Positions 11,201-25,500 of a stretch of 64,000 nucleotides of DNA are shown piece after piece. The DNA lies in assembly GCA_013396525.1 (NCBI GenBank), contig VWYX01000858.1, forward strand, positions 248,001-312,000. The letters run 5' to 3'. Position 1 is the stretch's first letter; every line of letters begins with the position of its first letter. This stretch comes from Chaetorhynchus papuensis. Lineage: Eukaryota > Chordata > Aves > Passeriformes > Rhipiduridae. Under the pieces are notes generated by a model, which saw nothing but the letters and a program-made list of their open reading frames with translations, had not been told where the DNA came from and ran no database searches. A program made the translations under genes and the position numbers.

Positions 11201-14200
11201 CATACATAGCTTATAAGTATTTTGGAAACATCATTTTATCTGAAGTTCCCACCCTTTCATTTCTTGATCTAAGAGTAAGTTTTGCCTGGAGACAACAGTT
11301 CTGCCACTGGAAGTTTAGCGAGCTTCAAATGACAGTAGTTATGAACATGCCTTTGCCTTTCAGTTTCCAGACAGGGTTTTGGCTTTCTGTCCAATCACTT
11401 TCCCAGAATCTGTAGCAGGTGCCTTTTTCAGCTCTTTAACGGATGGCATCTGGGTTCAGTAGTTCAAGCTCACTCAGCTGTGATCATACCTTTGACTGCA
11501 ACGTAAATCTCCTTTTGTTCTGTATATTGTTTTATAACTTTATGATCTAGCCATTTTTCCAATCAAAATAAGGTCAGGTATTTGCAGGCTAAAGCAAATA
11601 TGAGATTGGAACTGTCAGAGATTGTCAAACATTCATGATCTTCGGAAGGGTTGAACCTGTTTGTGTGCTTTCTCTGAAATGACATTTAAAAAACCCCTGA
11701 AAATTAAAAGTTAAAATGGTTTTGAGGTGTCCTGAATTTTTTTTGTAAAGAAATGTTTTATTTGGCGAGCCTGCTACTAGATTTTTCAGGCTCCTGAGTA
11801 CTAATGATTTTAAATTCAAAATTGTGACCCAAATTACCTAAAATAGGACACCCCAAACCAAAATTCTTCCCTCAAACTCATGATCATTTTTTAATATGCA
11901 GATCCATACTTATAAGCATTAATGGGAAACTTTTTCACAGTCTCCTAAAGCAAATTCTTCTCTTCATTTGCAATTTCATTCATGTGCTGACGTGTTCCAC
12001 TCTGCAAACCAGGTATCCTGATGAGCCATTCTCCAAATGATGTAATACTGAATTTGGCCATTACAGCCTTGTGTGATTCATATCTTCTACTGGCTGTGAA
12101 GAATAAAATTCTTTGTAGAAATCTATCTACCTGTTATGTTTAGAAGATGGTTTTCTGACCCATGCACTTGCAACTTTAAAAAAAAAATGTTGAAGTAATC
12201 AATGCAGAAAACCTGGCAGGACCTCTGAGATATTTCAGATCATATTATTGTTACTATTATTATTCCTATAAGCTGTTATTAGTGCTGGAGTAATATTTCA
12301 GGTTTCATTGGTCTGGTCAGTTAAGCCAGGACTCAGCACAAAGTCTGTGGTTATGCGACCTGGTGTAATAGTAATTTTAGAGGTAATAATATGTAACATC
12401 AGTGTTCCATTGATAAGATGATATTAAAATAAATATGCATTCAAATGAGATTAAGTCATTTATGGGTTTGGCAGATAACAAGAGCACTCATTCATTTATG
12501 CAGCAATGTCTCTTACTGAGAAACATAAAACTCTTCTGATGATTTCCTACCTGGAGATTTTAGAGAACAAAATGCTGCATTTTGTATAAATGCCTTATAG
12601 TGCCACACAGATGAGGAGATGAATTATTTGTTTGACAGTCACTGCCTCAGAATGTCTCTGGTTTAAGATGCAGATCTGTTATAAGAATTTTAGCAGTACT
12701 TCCTAGGGTTTTTTCCCTGCAACCTGTAATTCTTTTTCTGACTAAGTCTCAATATTTTGTCACCACCTGTATTTCTCTTGTAACAATTACTGTATTGCCC
12801 CTCATTTAAATTCATTCCACTGATCTGCAGAAATCTGATGACCTGTTGCTTCCTGATACTCTTAATCACTCAAGACTTAGTTTTTCACTAAAAGTGATAA
12901 TCACATTACAACGTTTAGAGCACCTAACTAAAAAACTTGCACTTCAGTCCCATTGGAAAACAATCCCCAACTTGAACTGTGATTTAGTTATGCTTATGGA
13001 GTTCAGAATAAATACATGAATTAATTAGAAAGTACCACTGGAGAAAAAAACCCCATGTGATTCAGACCTATATTAACAGTTTCACCTAGAAAAAACTTTG
13101 ACTGTATTTCAAACTAGGGGAAGGCAAAATGACAATATACTCCACAGTGAAAACTGGTAGACTAAATGTAATGTTACCTCTCTCCTGTATTATAAAAAAC
13201 TTTTGAATGCTTTAAATTTAAGTTGACAGCCTGAGGTATTTTCTGTTCATTCTGCAACAAGTAGCACTTTATTCCCAGCTTATTTTTGTGCCAGGATAGG
13301 CAGGAGTTGTTGATAATGGGGACACAAAAGCAATAGGAGGGCTTGGTTTTTGTAGGGTACATGATCCTAATGCATACAGAAAACCGTGGGTTTAGGGCTG
13401 CTGGGGCTTTTTCTATTTCTTTGATAAACAACTAGAAAACATCATAAAAACAGGTAGTCATAGGTCATTATGTCTGCTCAATTGTATATCTAAACACAGA
13501 AAAATGCCAAGTAACTGAGCTGTCTTCTGTCTTCTGTAGTTATTCTGACAGAAGGACTTTGAAAATGCCATTAAAGAGCTTTTTGATATCCTCAAAGAAG
13601 AGCTGGGTAAACACAAGGCTCATGTCCTTAAACCTCCCCCAGTCTGATGAAAACTCACTGGTTTTTCTATTTGTCCACTGATTTCAGTGGAGTTACCATG
13701 ATTTATGGCCCACCAAGCTGTCTGTAATGGTCCCTAAACTACATGGTTTGTAGTCTGTATTTGAAAGCATGCCATGCTCGGCAGAGTTGCAAATTTGCCT
13801 CCTAAATGGCTTTCTTGGTTAACAATTTCTCTTATGAATTTGGAAGACAACAGGTTTTTCTTCCTTCCTGGAGGATTTTCCCAGCGATTGGGGTCAAAGA
13901 GGTCACAGCTCTCACACAGGACAAAGGTAACAGTTTTGATCCTAGAGTCAGTAATGTGAATTTTGCAATCAAACCAGAGTCCCAGGGGCCTCTCTTCTTC
14001 TCAGTCTGGTGAAGCCTTGCCTTTGGAGCAGGAGGAATTAGAAGGGAGAATGTCTTTACTTCTTCTCTATCGTGAGAAGCAAGGAGATGAAAAGCTTTAG
14101 GAAAATGCCACTTGGTTGACCACCTATTTAATTTTCTGCGTATTCTGTTCTAGTTGGTTGTTGAAGTACAAGCTGTTCCCTTGAAGAAACTTCTGCCTTC

Positions 14201-15620
14201 TGCTCACAGGAGAGTGCTTAGATTTGCCCTCAAAAAACAGTACATGTTGGAAGCACGGGGAAATGAGACAGCCTTGGAGTTGTCAGAACGCTGAGCAAGA
14301 GGCTCATTTGATACTACCTGTGGCAGGGCTTGTGCTATTATCGATTTTGGACTGTTATGAAGAATGATACTAATTCTTATTTGTTTGAAAAACCTTGCTT
14401 CACTTCATCTGGACATGAATCATCAGATCTGACCAGAATCTCATTTCCAGTCTGACATCAATTATCAACACACCTTTGATAAAACATTACCTCCTGGGCA
14501 AATCAAGATGCTCCAGTCAAAAAAACCCTATAATATTAAAAAAAAAAAAACCAAACCAACAAAACAGTGTACAGAAATAAATACCCAACCAACAGAAGTA
14601 AAAGGGAAATGATGTCAGTATGAGTCACCTGACTGAGTCTATGTCTGGCGCAGATCACGAGTGTTTCTAGAGCTGCCAAGGTATTTATTCAAAGATAAAA
14701 TACTGCTTGCAGCAGGAGAATGACACACCATGATTTTCTCTGGGTACAGTCCCTAAGGTTTCTGGAACAGGGATTTTTCTTTAATAATTTCCAGACCTAG
14801 ATGCAATATTGATATCTTCTGAGTGCCTTTCATTTCATCTCTTATAATAGACACATCTTGACCATATCTGCGGGCAGTTTATAATCAGAGCTGTGAATGT
14901 AAAAAACAATGTCTAAATGTGCTGGTCATTGTCTTTAAGCAATAAAATGCAAACAACCCCAGCCTCAAAGACCAGGATATGAGGAACTTCCTTTCAGTGA
15001 GTATCACACCAACCCTTTTCCCATCCCTGTTCTTGCACTAACATGGGGCAGATGGTAGAAGAATGGTCAGAAAATCATTTAATATGGAGAGTCCCTCTCT
15101 TTACCCCTCTGATCTGCTGCTTTCTCAGATAAAGTGTGGTAGATTTTCTGTATGTCTATTATCTCTATTCCATATCCTAAGGAAGTTTAAAATTAGGAAA
15201 GAAATTTTGTTTCCCAGTTTTAGGTTTCTGCACAGCACTGCAGGGAGAAGAGATACCCTCCAGAAAATAAAGCAAAATGCTTGTGGTGATGGAGACAAAA
15301 TCTGCAGTGATCTTACTAAGTAGGTTTGGTCCATTGCAAAGCTACATCCTGAGGGCTGTCAACAAAGTATCACACTAATAACATTTTTAGAGACTTGTTT
15401 CCCCTTTTAATGACTGTTGGGAGCTTCCTCTAACAAAGCTTCTCTCTGGACAAGGCTACCTGTGGAAAGCCAAGAATTTTCAAGTATTCAGTAGGGTATT
15501 TCAAGGTTTACTGGAGGTTCCTTAAACAAGAAAAGAAATTTATACATATATGGTAAAATACAGGGGTCCTTAGGATAAAAATGCCCTCCCTTCCCTCCAC
15601 ACAAACACAAAAGAAATAAT
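8300..15620. other. intergenic DNA, no gene recognised
   Basis: This is AT-rich convergent spacer between the SLCO1C1-like gene and the minus-strand SLCO1 gene. Open frames here are short (147 codons or fewer), lack recognisable motifs and have no consistent splice partners. There are poly(A)/poly(T) runs, for example near 14540. No LTR, tRNA or conserved exon was recognised. Confidence 0.6.
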
Positions 15621-15644
15621 CAAAGAAACTTAAACACCTATCAC

Positions 15645-15650
15645 TTTATT
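15645..15650 (-). terminator. candidate poly(A) signal of the middle SLCO1 gene
   Basis: AATAAA on the minus strand about 670 nt beyond the stop at 16323; it is the first AATAAA met downstream. It would imply a 3'UTR of about 0.7 kb. Confidence 0.35.
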
Positions 15651-16322
15651 GCATCAGTTCAGAGTAATCTTTCTCAAACCCATCACTGAGATGTGCTCCA
15701 AAATTAATATGCCACTTTCTTCATTTGCTTTCCACTTTGACTGTTTAACGCTTTCAAGCCAAACCCCAGAGCTGTAGTGCAGTTTGAGTTCAGAGGGTGC
15801 TCTGAACAGCCCTGGGGTTCTCACCTGGCCATGGCACATGGGACCAAGTCTGGAACAACAAACTCTGGCCATGAACCCCACAGCAAAGGCCATCAGAGAA
15901 GCCCAAGTGAAACTTGATTGGCCATGTAGAGCTGTAGGACTAAATACAGAGCAAGAGGACTCGAAATAAACTCAGTGAAAAATGTCAAAGCAGCTTGTTG
16001 TGGATTTCTTCTTCTTAATTTTTCAATCATAATCAAATTTATGACACTTGCAAAATTTTGGCTTGTCCTACTGTTGGTCTAGAAAGGGACTGGGAGCAAG
16101 AGGATTGGAGAATTCCCCAAAATTTTGAACACCTTTTCCCCTTATTGTTGTTTCAGATGAGAAAAGGAAGAAGATAGGGAAAAGCAAATATAAAGCCAAT
16201 GTTTCAAAGACATTTTTTGAACTCCCAAAATGTAAACTAGTTGTTGAAGTCAGTAATTAGACTCCTTTTGTGCTCAGAAAAACTGAAGCATAGGCAAAGT
16301 TACAAAAGACCTTGTTTCTTTT

Positions 16323-16545
16323 TCACATGTAAGTTTCCTCACTCTCCTCTGAGGTTCTTAAACCAGGAAGAATTTCTCTTTTGTTGGTAGTATCTAGTTC
16401 TTTGCTGGTTGATCTTTCTGCATTTTTAATATCTGTCATCTCTTTGCCATCTGGTTTGAAGCGTTTCATAATTAAAACAGAGAGCACTATGTACAAGAGA
16501 CAGCATCCTGCCCGTAGTCCTGCAATGAGGCCAAGATAGACATTC
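16323..16545 (-). CDS. SLCO1B3: middle SLCO1 gene, terminal coding exon 14
   Basis: The acceptor is TTTTTTCCCTAG. It encodes NVYLGLIAGLRAG, TM12, then a tail of about 45 residues rich in Lys, Glu, Ser and Thr that ends SEESEETYM, TGA. It has no similarity to the SLCO1A2 tail. Confidence 0.88.
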
Positions 16546-19500
16546 CTAGGGAAAAAAAGGGACAAAATACATTTATATTAATAAAACTTTCCAATTCTAT
16601 ATGGAACCAAGTAAGATATAAACAGCAGTTTGACAAAACCATCTATTCTCAGCCCAGTATTGCTTCACATTTTAAAATAAGAAATAACGGGCAGAAAGCA
16701 AATGACCTCATGATATTTAGCCCCAGACAAGCTCTAATCAGGTCTTAGACTTACAGCAGAAATGTCTGGAGTGTGCTGCCATTCAGCAGACTCTATTTTA
16801 GGGCTGACAAAAGAGGAGCTGCACCAGCTGGGGCTTTTTGCCTATTGTCCCTGTCCTTCCCCAGCTCCTCACTGGCACACTCCGTGCTCCTGGCCACAGT
16901 TCTCCAGTCATTTGTGTCCTCTCTCCAAGTGGATTTTGTGAGGAGTCTTATACAATAGGAAGCAAATAAATGAGGGATGAGGGAGAGAATCTGCAGAGCT
17001 ACACGTACTCCAGGGTTTTTCAGCATCCCACAAAGCCAGAGTGTCACACAGTTACTCAGTGCACTTATTTTATTATTCAGTGCAGGCTACAACTAAAGAA
17101 CTCATTCTGGTGACTTAAGGCAGTGTCCTGCAATTTGAGATGTCAGATTGAATGAAAATTATTTGGCTTATTTACCTATTAAGGTCTAGTCAAAGTAAGG
17201 AGCTGTGGTGCTGTTAACAAAGCCACCTAATGAGTCTATAAACTGTTGACACAAGGAATGTCCACCTTGGTCCTTGCTGCCCAGATTCCCAAACCTTAAT
17301 GAGGATGCAGCTCACCTGAATTCTTTTGTGTCATACACTCGGCAAGATCCAGATCCCCCACAGCTTTTTGTCCCCCATTTTAAGCAGGTCTCGTCTATCA
17401 AGGCTCCAAAATAAATAGGGGCTGGGAGTCCTCCTGCAAAGAAATTCTCATTACATGATCTCAGGCATGGAGAGCTCATCATTTAATGTCATGTAAAGAA
17501 ATGAGGAAGTGAATCTCCAGGTTTTTGAATTATGCCTGCATAAAAAGGGACTAAACATCCAGTTCCAGCTTTGAGATTCCCAGATTTATGAAACTATTTA
17601 AGCAAGTACTTAAAGGGAGTTGAAATGATGGACAATTATAGCTTAACAATATCCAACAAGGGAAATGTTAGCAATTCCCTTTAATGGTGTTTTTATTAGA
17701 AGTTTAACTACCGCTGTTTAAAGAAACAATATAACCCACAATTCTTTTGCAATCCCTGGTGTGGAATTACATGCCATGACATATTAATATTTGTGTCTAC
17801 TGATGTATCTATTCCAGTATTACACAACAATTTGCCATTAAAAGGTGATTAGTGCAGTGCAAAGGGATGAAATTAAGCACTTGCTCCAAAGAAACTGGGT
17901 AATAAGTGTACTATTTATGTCGTACTGGAAGAATTTCTTTTAGACAGACAATGATATTTTAATATCATCAGTAAGCTGTTTGGGGGACAGTGTGCAAGTT
18001 TGTGAAGTAAACTCTTATAAAAGCAGAAGATTGATTCTCTGCAGTGTTCAGCTAAAATATGAAGATTGGAAAAGAGATCCAAATGACTACTTGGGTTTGT
18101 CTGCAAGGCGGAGATTTCAAAATCAGCAAACACGGGAAGATGAGGCAAGGTTTGCTTGAGGCAGGGCAGACTACGTGTCTGAATACTTAAATTACTATTT
18201 ATTGCATATAAACTCAAGAAAAAAAATAATAGGCAAAGTGCATGGGAGCTTTGAGTGAATAATGGTCAGCAAAAGGGAGCATAGGTGTTAAGGATGAGCA
18301 GACCGATCAAGCTCAGGTAGTTGCATCCACAATTTTTAAAAAATGAAACTCAAAAGTAAAATGAAATTTCCTTCCTTGGCCTAATTTATTTTCTGTGTAG
18401 AAAAAAAAATCCGAAGAGATTTTCATGATATGCAAATACATACCAGGAAATATGTACGACGTTCCTCCAAATATTTTGAAATGTATAGTCTGCTAACAGA
18501 GAAGAATTTCAGAAAATTTCTTTTGTTCTTCTCTGGAGCAAGGGCATTGCACTGGCTAACTTTGGTTTACCTCTTTGTCTTCTTTGACTACCCATTTGAA
18601 AACCACAAAGAAATTAAGTCTTACCTAGTACTCTACCACCCAAAGTTTCTATCCCTACAGCAAAGGATTTCAGGTCTGGTGAAACTGATCTGGAAAGGAA
18701 ACAAAACCAGTGTGTTGAGGATCAGAGTAATGTAGCTTCAGTCCTGCTGTGAACATCTGCACATGCCCCATCACAAGAGTGCTGTGGCTTACCCAGCACA
18801 GCCCACTCAAACCCTGACTGAAAACATCCACCAGAGTTAAAGTTCAAATGTAGAGTCTCCTTCCACAGAAGAACACTCATTGAAATAAACTGAAGAATCT
18901 ACAGAAACTCATCTTGAACCAAAGGACAACAGGTTGTAAATACTTTAGGGAGATGATGGCCAGGCAGATTAAAGTGAACCAACCAAAACATGACAGTTCA
19001 TGCCCGTAAGTTAAGCTCCAAGAAGCTGCCTTGCTTATAAGGGGCTGCACTGTGCGGTGATGAGCAGAGGGAACAAGGGTGTGCAGTTCTTGTTAGTTCA
19101 AACCCACCTCTGTCTCTAGCATTTTACACAGAGACAGCAAATGTTGAATTACCTGGCTATAAAAGCCTCTCATTCCTACCAGTGGAAAGCAGTCTGTGTC
19201 CACCAGGTGAGCTGACAGAATTGACCAGAAGCAGAGGGGAGCACTGAGCTGGCACAGGGGCAGGAGGGAACCTTGCTGTGCCCAGCCTGCTCCCTGGACT
19301 GAAGTTAATACACCAGTGTGTTTTCTCTTCAGCATCAACATCAAAGGCTTCTCATTATACATTTTAGGGTTCTGAAAACCGGCCAGCAAAGTGTCCCTAA
19401 CCCAGGCGTGCACTACACTTAGAAATACTGCAGGAAATCAGCAGCTTAGCCAAGCTATTTAGTCATGTGCACTGACCACTGGGATTGTGATTCACCCCTG

Positions 19501-22500
19501 AGCAGGAGGGGAAGGACACTTGCACGTGACAGGCACAGAACATTGTCTTTTCTTCTGGACATGAAACAGTGGTGCTGCTTTTCAAATGAAGGAATGAAAA
19601 TTTTAAAAATTTTCCTGCTATAATTCTGCTTCTATCAGCTGACTAAAAAAAATGGGAGTATCAGACTTCTCCCAACACAGAAGACATTGTGAGGCCACAA
19701 GGTTTAACAAAGGTACCTGTTTTTCTCTGAATAACGTGAACAGCATTGTCTATGGCTTAGCACTGCATCTTATTTCAAGATCTTATTTACCAGTCTCTGG
19801 TAAAGACATCCCCAAAACTGGAAATGAAACCCAGCATTCAGGATCAGCATAATGCTCTCCCTTTCATCACCAACATATCTACTCAGCCTCAAATTAGAAT
19901 TAAATTTCTGGACAGATATTTTCCTCTGTCTCTGAAAAGAGCTGGATTTCAGAGTACAAGCAAGTCCTCAGGGGCACAATTTGATCCACATGCCATTCCT
20001 CACAGCAGGAATGAAATAGCAGATAACATTTTCTGTTTCTCTTTCCCCAAGCTTTATGGTCAAGGTAAGGTAAAGTATTTCACCTAAACATAATCATGTA
20101 TGTAGGAGTGCCTCCTAAGGCTAAAATAAATGCACATGCAGTCTGTAATGCTAAAAAATAGGGAAAGGCTTTGGTACAGCTTTCTCTTTGGCATTGTCCC
20201 AAAACCGCAGATGAATTGCCAGGCCCGAGCCCTTGTCCTTCCACACAGCTGCAATTGTGAAACACCTGAAAGGAGAAAATGAGAAGAATTTATTTATTCA
20301 GAATTTAGTGGCACTAAACAGCTATTTCAGCAGCTAGATTTTTCACTCCCCATACCAGCCAGGCTGTTGTTGATGCTGAAAAACTTCTGTAATCATCTCT
20401 GCAGACTGATGGCCAGGTTCATTGATATGCTCCAGCCTCTCTGAACTGCTCCAGAGACACAAAGCAACTGGAATTCTAGTTTCAGTCATGCCATTGCTAG
20501 AACAGAAGGTGCTCTGTGTGTGTTTAAAATGGGTCAAAGCTGACAAAATCAGATGTGAACTGCTATCCAGCCATTCTGCTCAGGTATCCCATGAAGAAGA
20601 TGAGTAACAACAACAAAAAAAAATAGAGGTGTGGACCCAAATATGCAATCATGCATATCTGTCATTATATGCTTAAAGACCATTTGGTGTTGGATTGAGA
20701 GTGGGCTTTGAAGTTAGCAGGAGACATGGGTTTGAAGGCAAATTTTCCTGAAGTGGAGCTTGATGGCATGTATAAATACAAGCCTGATAATGCTGCTTGT
20801 CTTTTTCAGTATTGTTGCATGAAGACAATTCTGCCTCTGCCAGAAGACAGAACCATTTGCACACCCTCCTGCAAATGTAGTATTTTTAATGGTCTTGCTC
20901 AGGTAGGATTATCTGAAGTCCTGGAAATGGTTTTTCTGCTCATAAAAATGTTTTCCCTATATCTAGTCTAAAGCTACCCTCTTTTAAATTAAAACCATTG
21001 CTCCTTGTCCTATTGCACAGTCATCTACCCCCCATGATATTTACCATGTTCCTTCCTGTGCCAGATGATGATTTACATCCTGCAAAGCAGGCTGTCATGT
21101 ATGTGATCCCATTCTCCCCACAGACAGGGTCCCACTGATCCACCTTGCAGCTGCACTCGGCATTGCAACTGGACACGTAGATGTGCTTGCTGGAGGAAAG
21201 GTGCTTTGTTCTGGAGAAAAACAGAAAGAAATTAAGGAATTATTTAGTGGAATGATATAGTTTAAAAAATATATTAGGGAGTAGGCAGGAAAAACACGGA
21301 GAAAACGAAGCAATCGAAACGGACAGATATCTGCTACCACCCAATGCACTGTGAAGTTGTCATATGGACACTAAGGAGATTTCAGCTAAAACAGAAGTCT
21401 CTTGGGATTCTTCATCAAGCAGTAACAGTTCTGTGGATTGTTACTGAAAAGGCATGGAACTGAAAAAGCTGGGTGGGAATATCTGGTAATACATTTGAAA
21501 TCTCACCCCAAGAAAAAGAAAGTCATACCTAGAATTTCTTATCACAGAGACATGGCCTAAGACCATACTTTTCCTCAGCAGGAGGATATCATACCCTATC
21601 CGGGTGATAGAGGCAGGGATGTAAAACTACATAAAACCAAAACAGCAAGTGTACTTGACATTTTTCCCTGGATCCAGGTCACAGTATCAGGGCACTCTGA
21701 GCACATGTTAGCAGAGCTCAGTTTCCAGAAACTGTTAGGAGGCCACCAGCTACAAACCATCCTTGCTGTGAAGTCAATCACAATGTAGGGTAAAAATGTT
21801 CAAATCTGCCTTTTCTTCCTCCTTCTTCCTTCCCTCAACCAAAAGCACACATTAAGTGGGCTACACTTCCCCTGAGTCTCTTAGAAGGGAAGATAACTGA
21901 GGGATTTAGCCCTCATTAGGCTGTTGCTTTTCTTCAAAACATAAATTGTTAAATAGGTAAAACATGAAATGAGTCGCTGAACCAGAAACAACTCTAGCAT
22001 GTGCTAAATTCTCCAGACTCGGTTCTCCTGGAGAAACTGTAATTCAGTATATGCTCTCTTGCTGTTTATACTTATTTTTAACTCACTCTGCAGTACCAGA
22101 TGTTGCACTCAACCAGAGTTATCTCCACTGCACAAACCTCTGACATATTTTTATGTCAAAAACTAAGCTCAGAGTTGAACTGGACATCAGGTTTGCCAAG
22201 GTAACTTAGATATTTCCCTTTGCATAGGCTTGGTTTCAAAAAACACAGGGCTGAGTTTCTGTCTGAACTGAAAATGCAGCAAGTCCTGCTGGATTCAGTT
22301 TAATCCTTTAAAATCCCTTGAAATTTGGACCAGACTGAGCTAAATTTAAACAGTAGGCAATTGTGGCAGGCTGCTAGAGTCTGGAAAATGTTCTCAAGGA
22401 AGCATGACCCATGGTCCTGGCAAGGGAGGGGGAACCTCTGTTCACAGCACACAATCCGTGACCGCTTTCCACCTCCCAGATGAGAAGTGGGTCAGAGGCA

Positions 22501-25500
22501 GCTCCAGGTACCACGGGGGCTGGCAATCCCCCAAGTGGGTTCACAACTACTGATCTAGTGATGGTCCCTTCTGGAGGCAGTGCCTGTGGGGAAGCCATTT
22601 TCAACACTTCTTTTGCATGCCACTCCCTACATGACAGAAGAAGGCTGGTTTTAAATTAAAGTTTTGAAATAGAATATAGAAATTTAGTTTGCCTGTAATA
22701 AATGTCATCTTTTTTAGCATTTTGCCAGAATATATAGGTATATTGTCAGTAACAGAGAATTTAGGAAAAAGAAATAGAGAACTGAAAAAGAAATAGAGAT
22801 TTAGAAAAAAATAAATGTCCAGTTTAAACAAAACTCAAAAAATAAAATTGGCGTATTTTCCCATCCCCAGCATTAGGTATGACTTCAGACTGACAAGTCT
22901 GTCTCAAAACCTAGGATTTTCTTCTGTGCATCACTCCCGAAGGAGCAGCTGTGACAAATGACACAGCCACCCCAAACCTGAGGGGATACAAACCCAGAGT
23001 AGGGCGCTGTCAGACCGGCCACCTGGAGCACCTCACAGCTGCACATGAAGTACAGGAGGTTCAGCAAATACGCCACTATAAAGGTGATGCATGCAAACTT
23101 GGCCATTTCAGTTATGTGAAGCTTGAATTTCTTGATCAGGAAGCCTCCTAGAAACATCCCCAGGATTGTGATGGGTAAAAGTATCACACCTGCAAACAGA
23201 AGGTAAGAAAAACGTTAACTGCTCTCACTCGCATTGATCCTTTTAGAATAAATATCTGGTTCTAGTATTTTCAAAATATCAGATACTTATTTTTGGGCTG
23301 ATTCTTTGAGGTTCTGAGATTTATATTACCTTCTAGTAATTTCACTTCCCCATTTTCTTTTTCAAATCATATTATAACTAAAAAGCTCAATTCCTCAATA
23401 TTTGCTGCATTTTTACTATGTTGTTGTTTGTATGTATATATATTAAAACCTATACAGGTGCCTGTTAGAAACTGGAGTAAATGATAATGTCTTAACTCAT
23501 AGGCATTCACGTTAAATAAAACATAAAACTTTATGAAAGCTACAAAAAAGTCTCCGAAATGGAATATAAAAAGAAGCTGTATCTGGTTCTTCACTGGATT
23601 CCATTTTGACCTGAGAGTGAATAATGAGATGATTTGCATTTAGATTTAATCTGTTCAGTATTTCACAAACACCAGCCCTTACATTTACTTGCTGAACAGA
23701 GAGGTTTTACAAGGTGTTACTGGGAAGGGTTTGCCTTACTCAGGTTTTTTGGTAGGTTGGTTTTCTTGGTCGTTTCTGTAAGCTTTTCTCTGCATTCAGA
23801 AAAAAAAGATAGGAAAAAAAGAGTTCTTCCCACATTTGTACCTGACCAAGGCATTGTGTCTTCAGATTCAAGTAATGCAATATCAGTTCTGCAATGACCT
23901 CACAAAGCCTGGTTTTCCTGCCAGATTATGAGACCATATTAATCACTGTAAGATTAATATAATTTTAGCATTCTTTTTTTGTAGAACACTACGGAGAACT
24001 TATTTTTGAAGGAACTGGTAAACAGAAAAAGAGCTTTAAAATTAATGAAGTGACTCAACATTTTACATTTTGGTTTCTTATTGCTTATAAAATTTGCATT
24101 TGTAATCAAAATGGAAGAACATTTATAGCAATATGTTATTCTTAAAAGAAAAAAAAATCACACATTTCATTAAACATTTAATTTTTTTTTTTTTGTAGTA
24201 TTTACTTAGTTGGAGTTCATGTGTGGTTTTTAATCATGAAAACAGACACATAACCCAAATCTCACTATGAAAAAACTCCCACCCAGTTTTAATAATCTTC
24301 TATCTCACTGAATTAAGAGTGCTAGGAGAATTAACATTAAAATTAACATCCATTTTCAAAACACAGTAAGAAAATTAAGAAACCACTACATGTTTTCTTT
24401 TTAACCAAAAAAAAGTTCACACAAGCTCCTTCAGAAAGGGAAGGCAAAATAACAAATAAAAGCTTCTTTTTTGACACTGGAATTTGAAAAGAAGTCAGGT
24501 ACCTACCGATTAGAAAGATGGCTTTTGCCACTGATACATTAAATTGCTGCTCCATAAACTTTGTCTCATAGGTTATCATCCCAACAAGGGAATTGTACTG
24601 CAGAATAGTGAGGAAGATGAACACCACGAAAATTGGATTTCCAAACAGCTTCCTGAGTGCTGGCAAGAAATCTGCAATGGAGAGGTATATGCTGTACACC
24701 CTGCTAAACACAGAGAAGAGTTGTTTTGGCATCCTTTAGATAGTAAAATTAACTTTGATGTAATGACTGGCTGTGTTGCAGGCTATAATTCTGTGCCTAT
24801 CAAAACACATGCTTGCTCAAGTGAGAGTTTTCCTTATTACCAACACGTGCCTTACAGGAGAAGCAAGGACAAACAGCAACAGTGGATGCTGAGATGGGGA
24901 TCAGGGATCCCAGATTATCTTGTTAGGGCACAGGGCTCCTCTCCGGAACTGCTCAGGCTTGCAACACACCTTCTCAAAGTGTGTACAGAGAATTTAGACC
25001 CTCTACTAAGTGTAAAATCTGGTTCCTAAAGCAGGAGCCTTCACCAACTACACAAGAACCCCACACAAGGGTGATATTTAGAGAACAGAAGCACCTGGCC
25101 CAGAAAAAGGCTGGAATCATTTCTGGGACCCTTGATTAGAATATTGAAATCCATTAAAATAAAGTGAACATAAACACCTGCATTTAGACCGTAGTCTGGC
25201 TCTTGGCACAGCTGCCTAAAATGTGAGCGTTCAAAACACATCTGCTGTAGGGGTGCACGTGTGTACAAACAAAACCGTGGGTCTAATAATAAAAATATGA
25301 AAATAAAAGCAATGGCTGGTTGGATCTGGTATTGCCTATATGAATTTAATTCAGCATCCCTGAGCTCATACACAAATCCAGTGAAGTCCCTCCAACATCT
25401 AATGTAGTCATGGAGCTCATAATGAGCTCCATATTTCCTTCCAAACATTTGCCTCAGTGAAACAGTAGCCTGACAGCTATGGATTGGTCATTAATGAGGG

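Noticed and set aside
24544..25029. 161-codon plus-strand open frame
   Set aside because: It overlaps, in antisense, the genuine exon 8 of the middle SLCO1 gene and shows no known domain.
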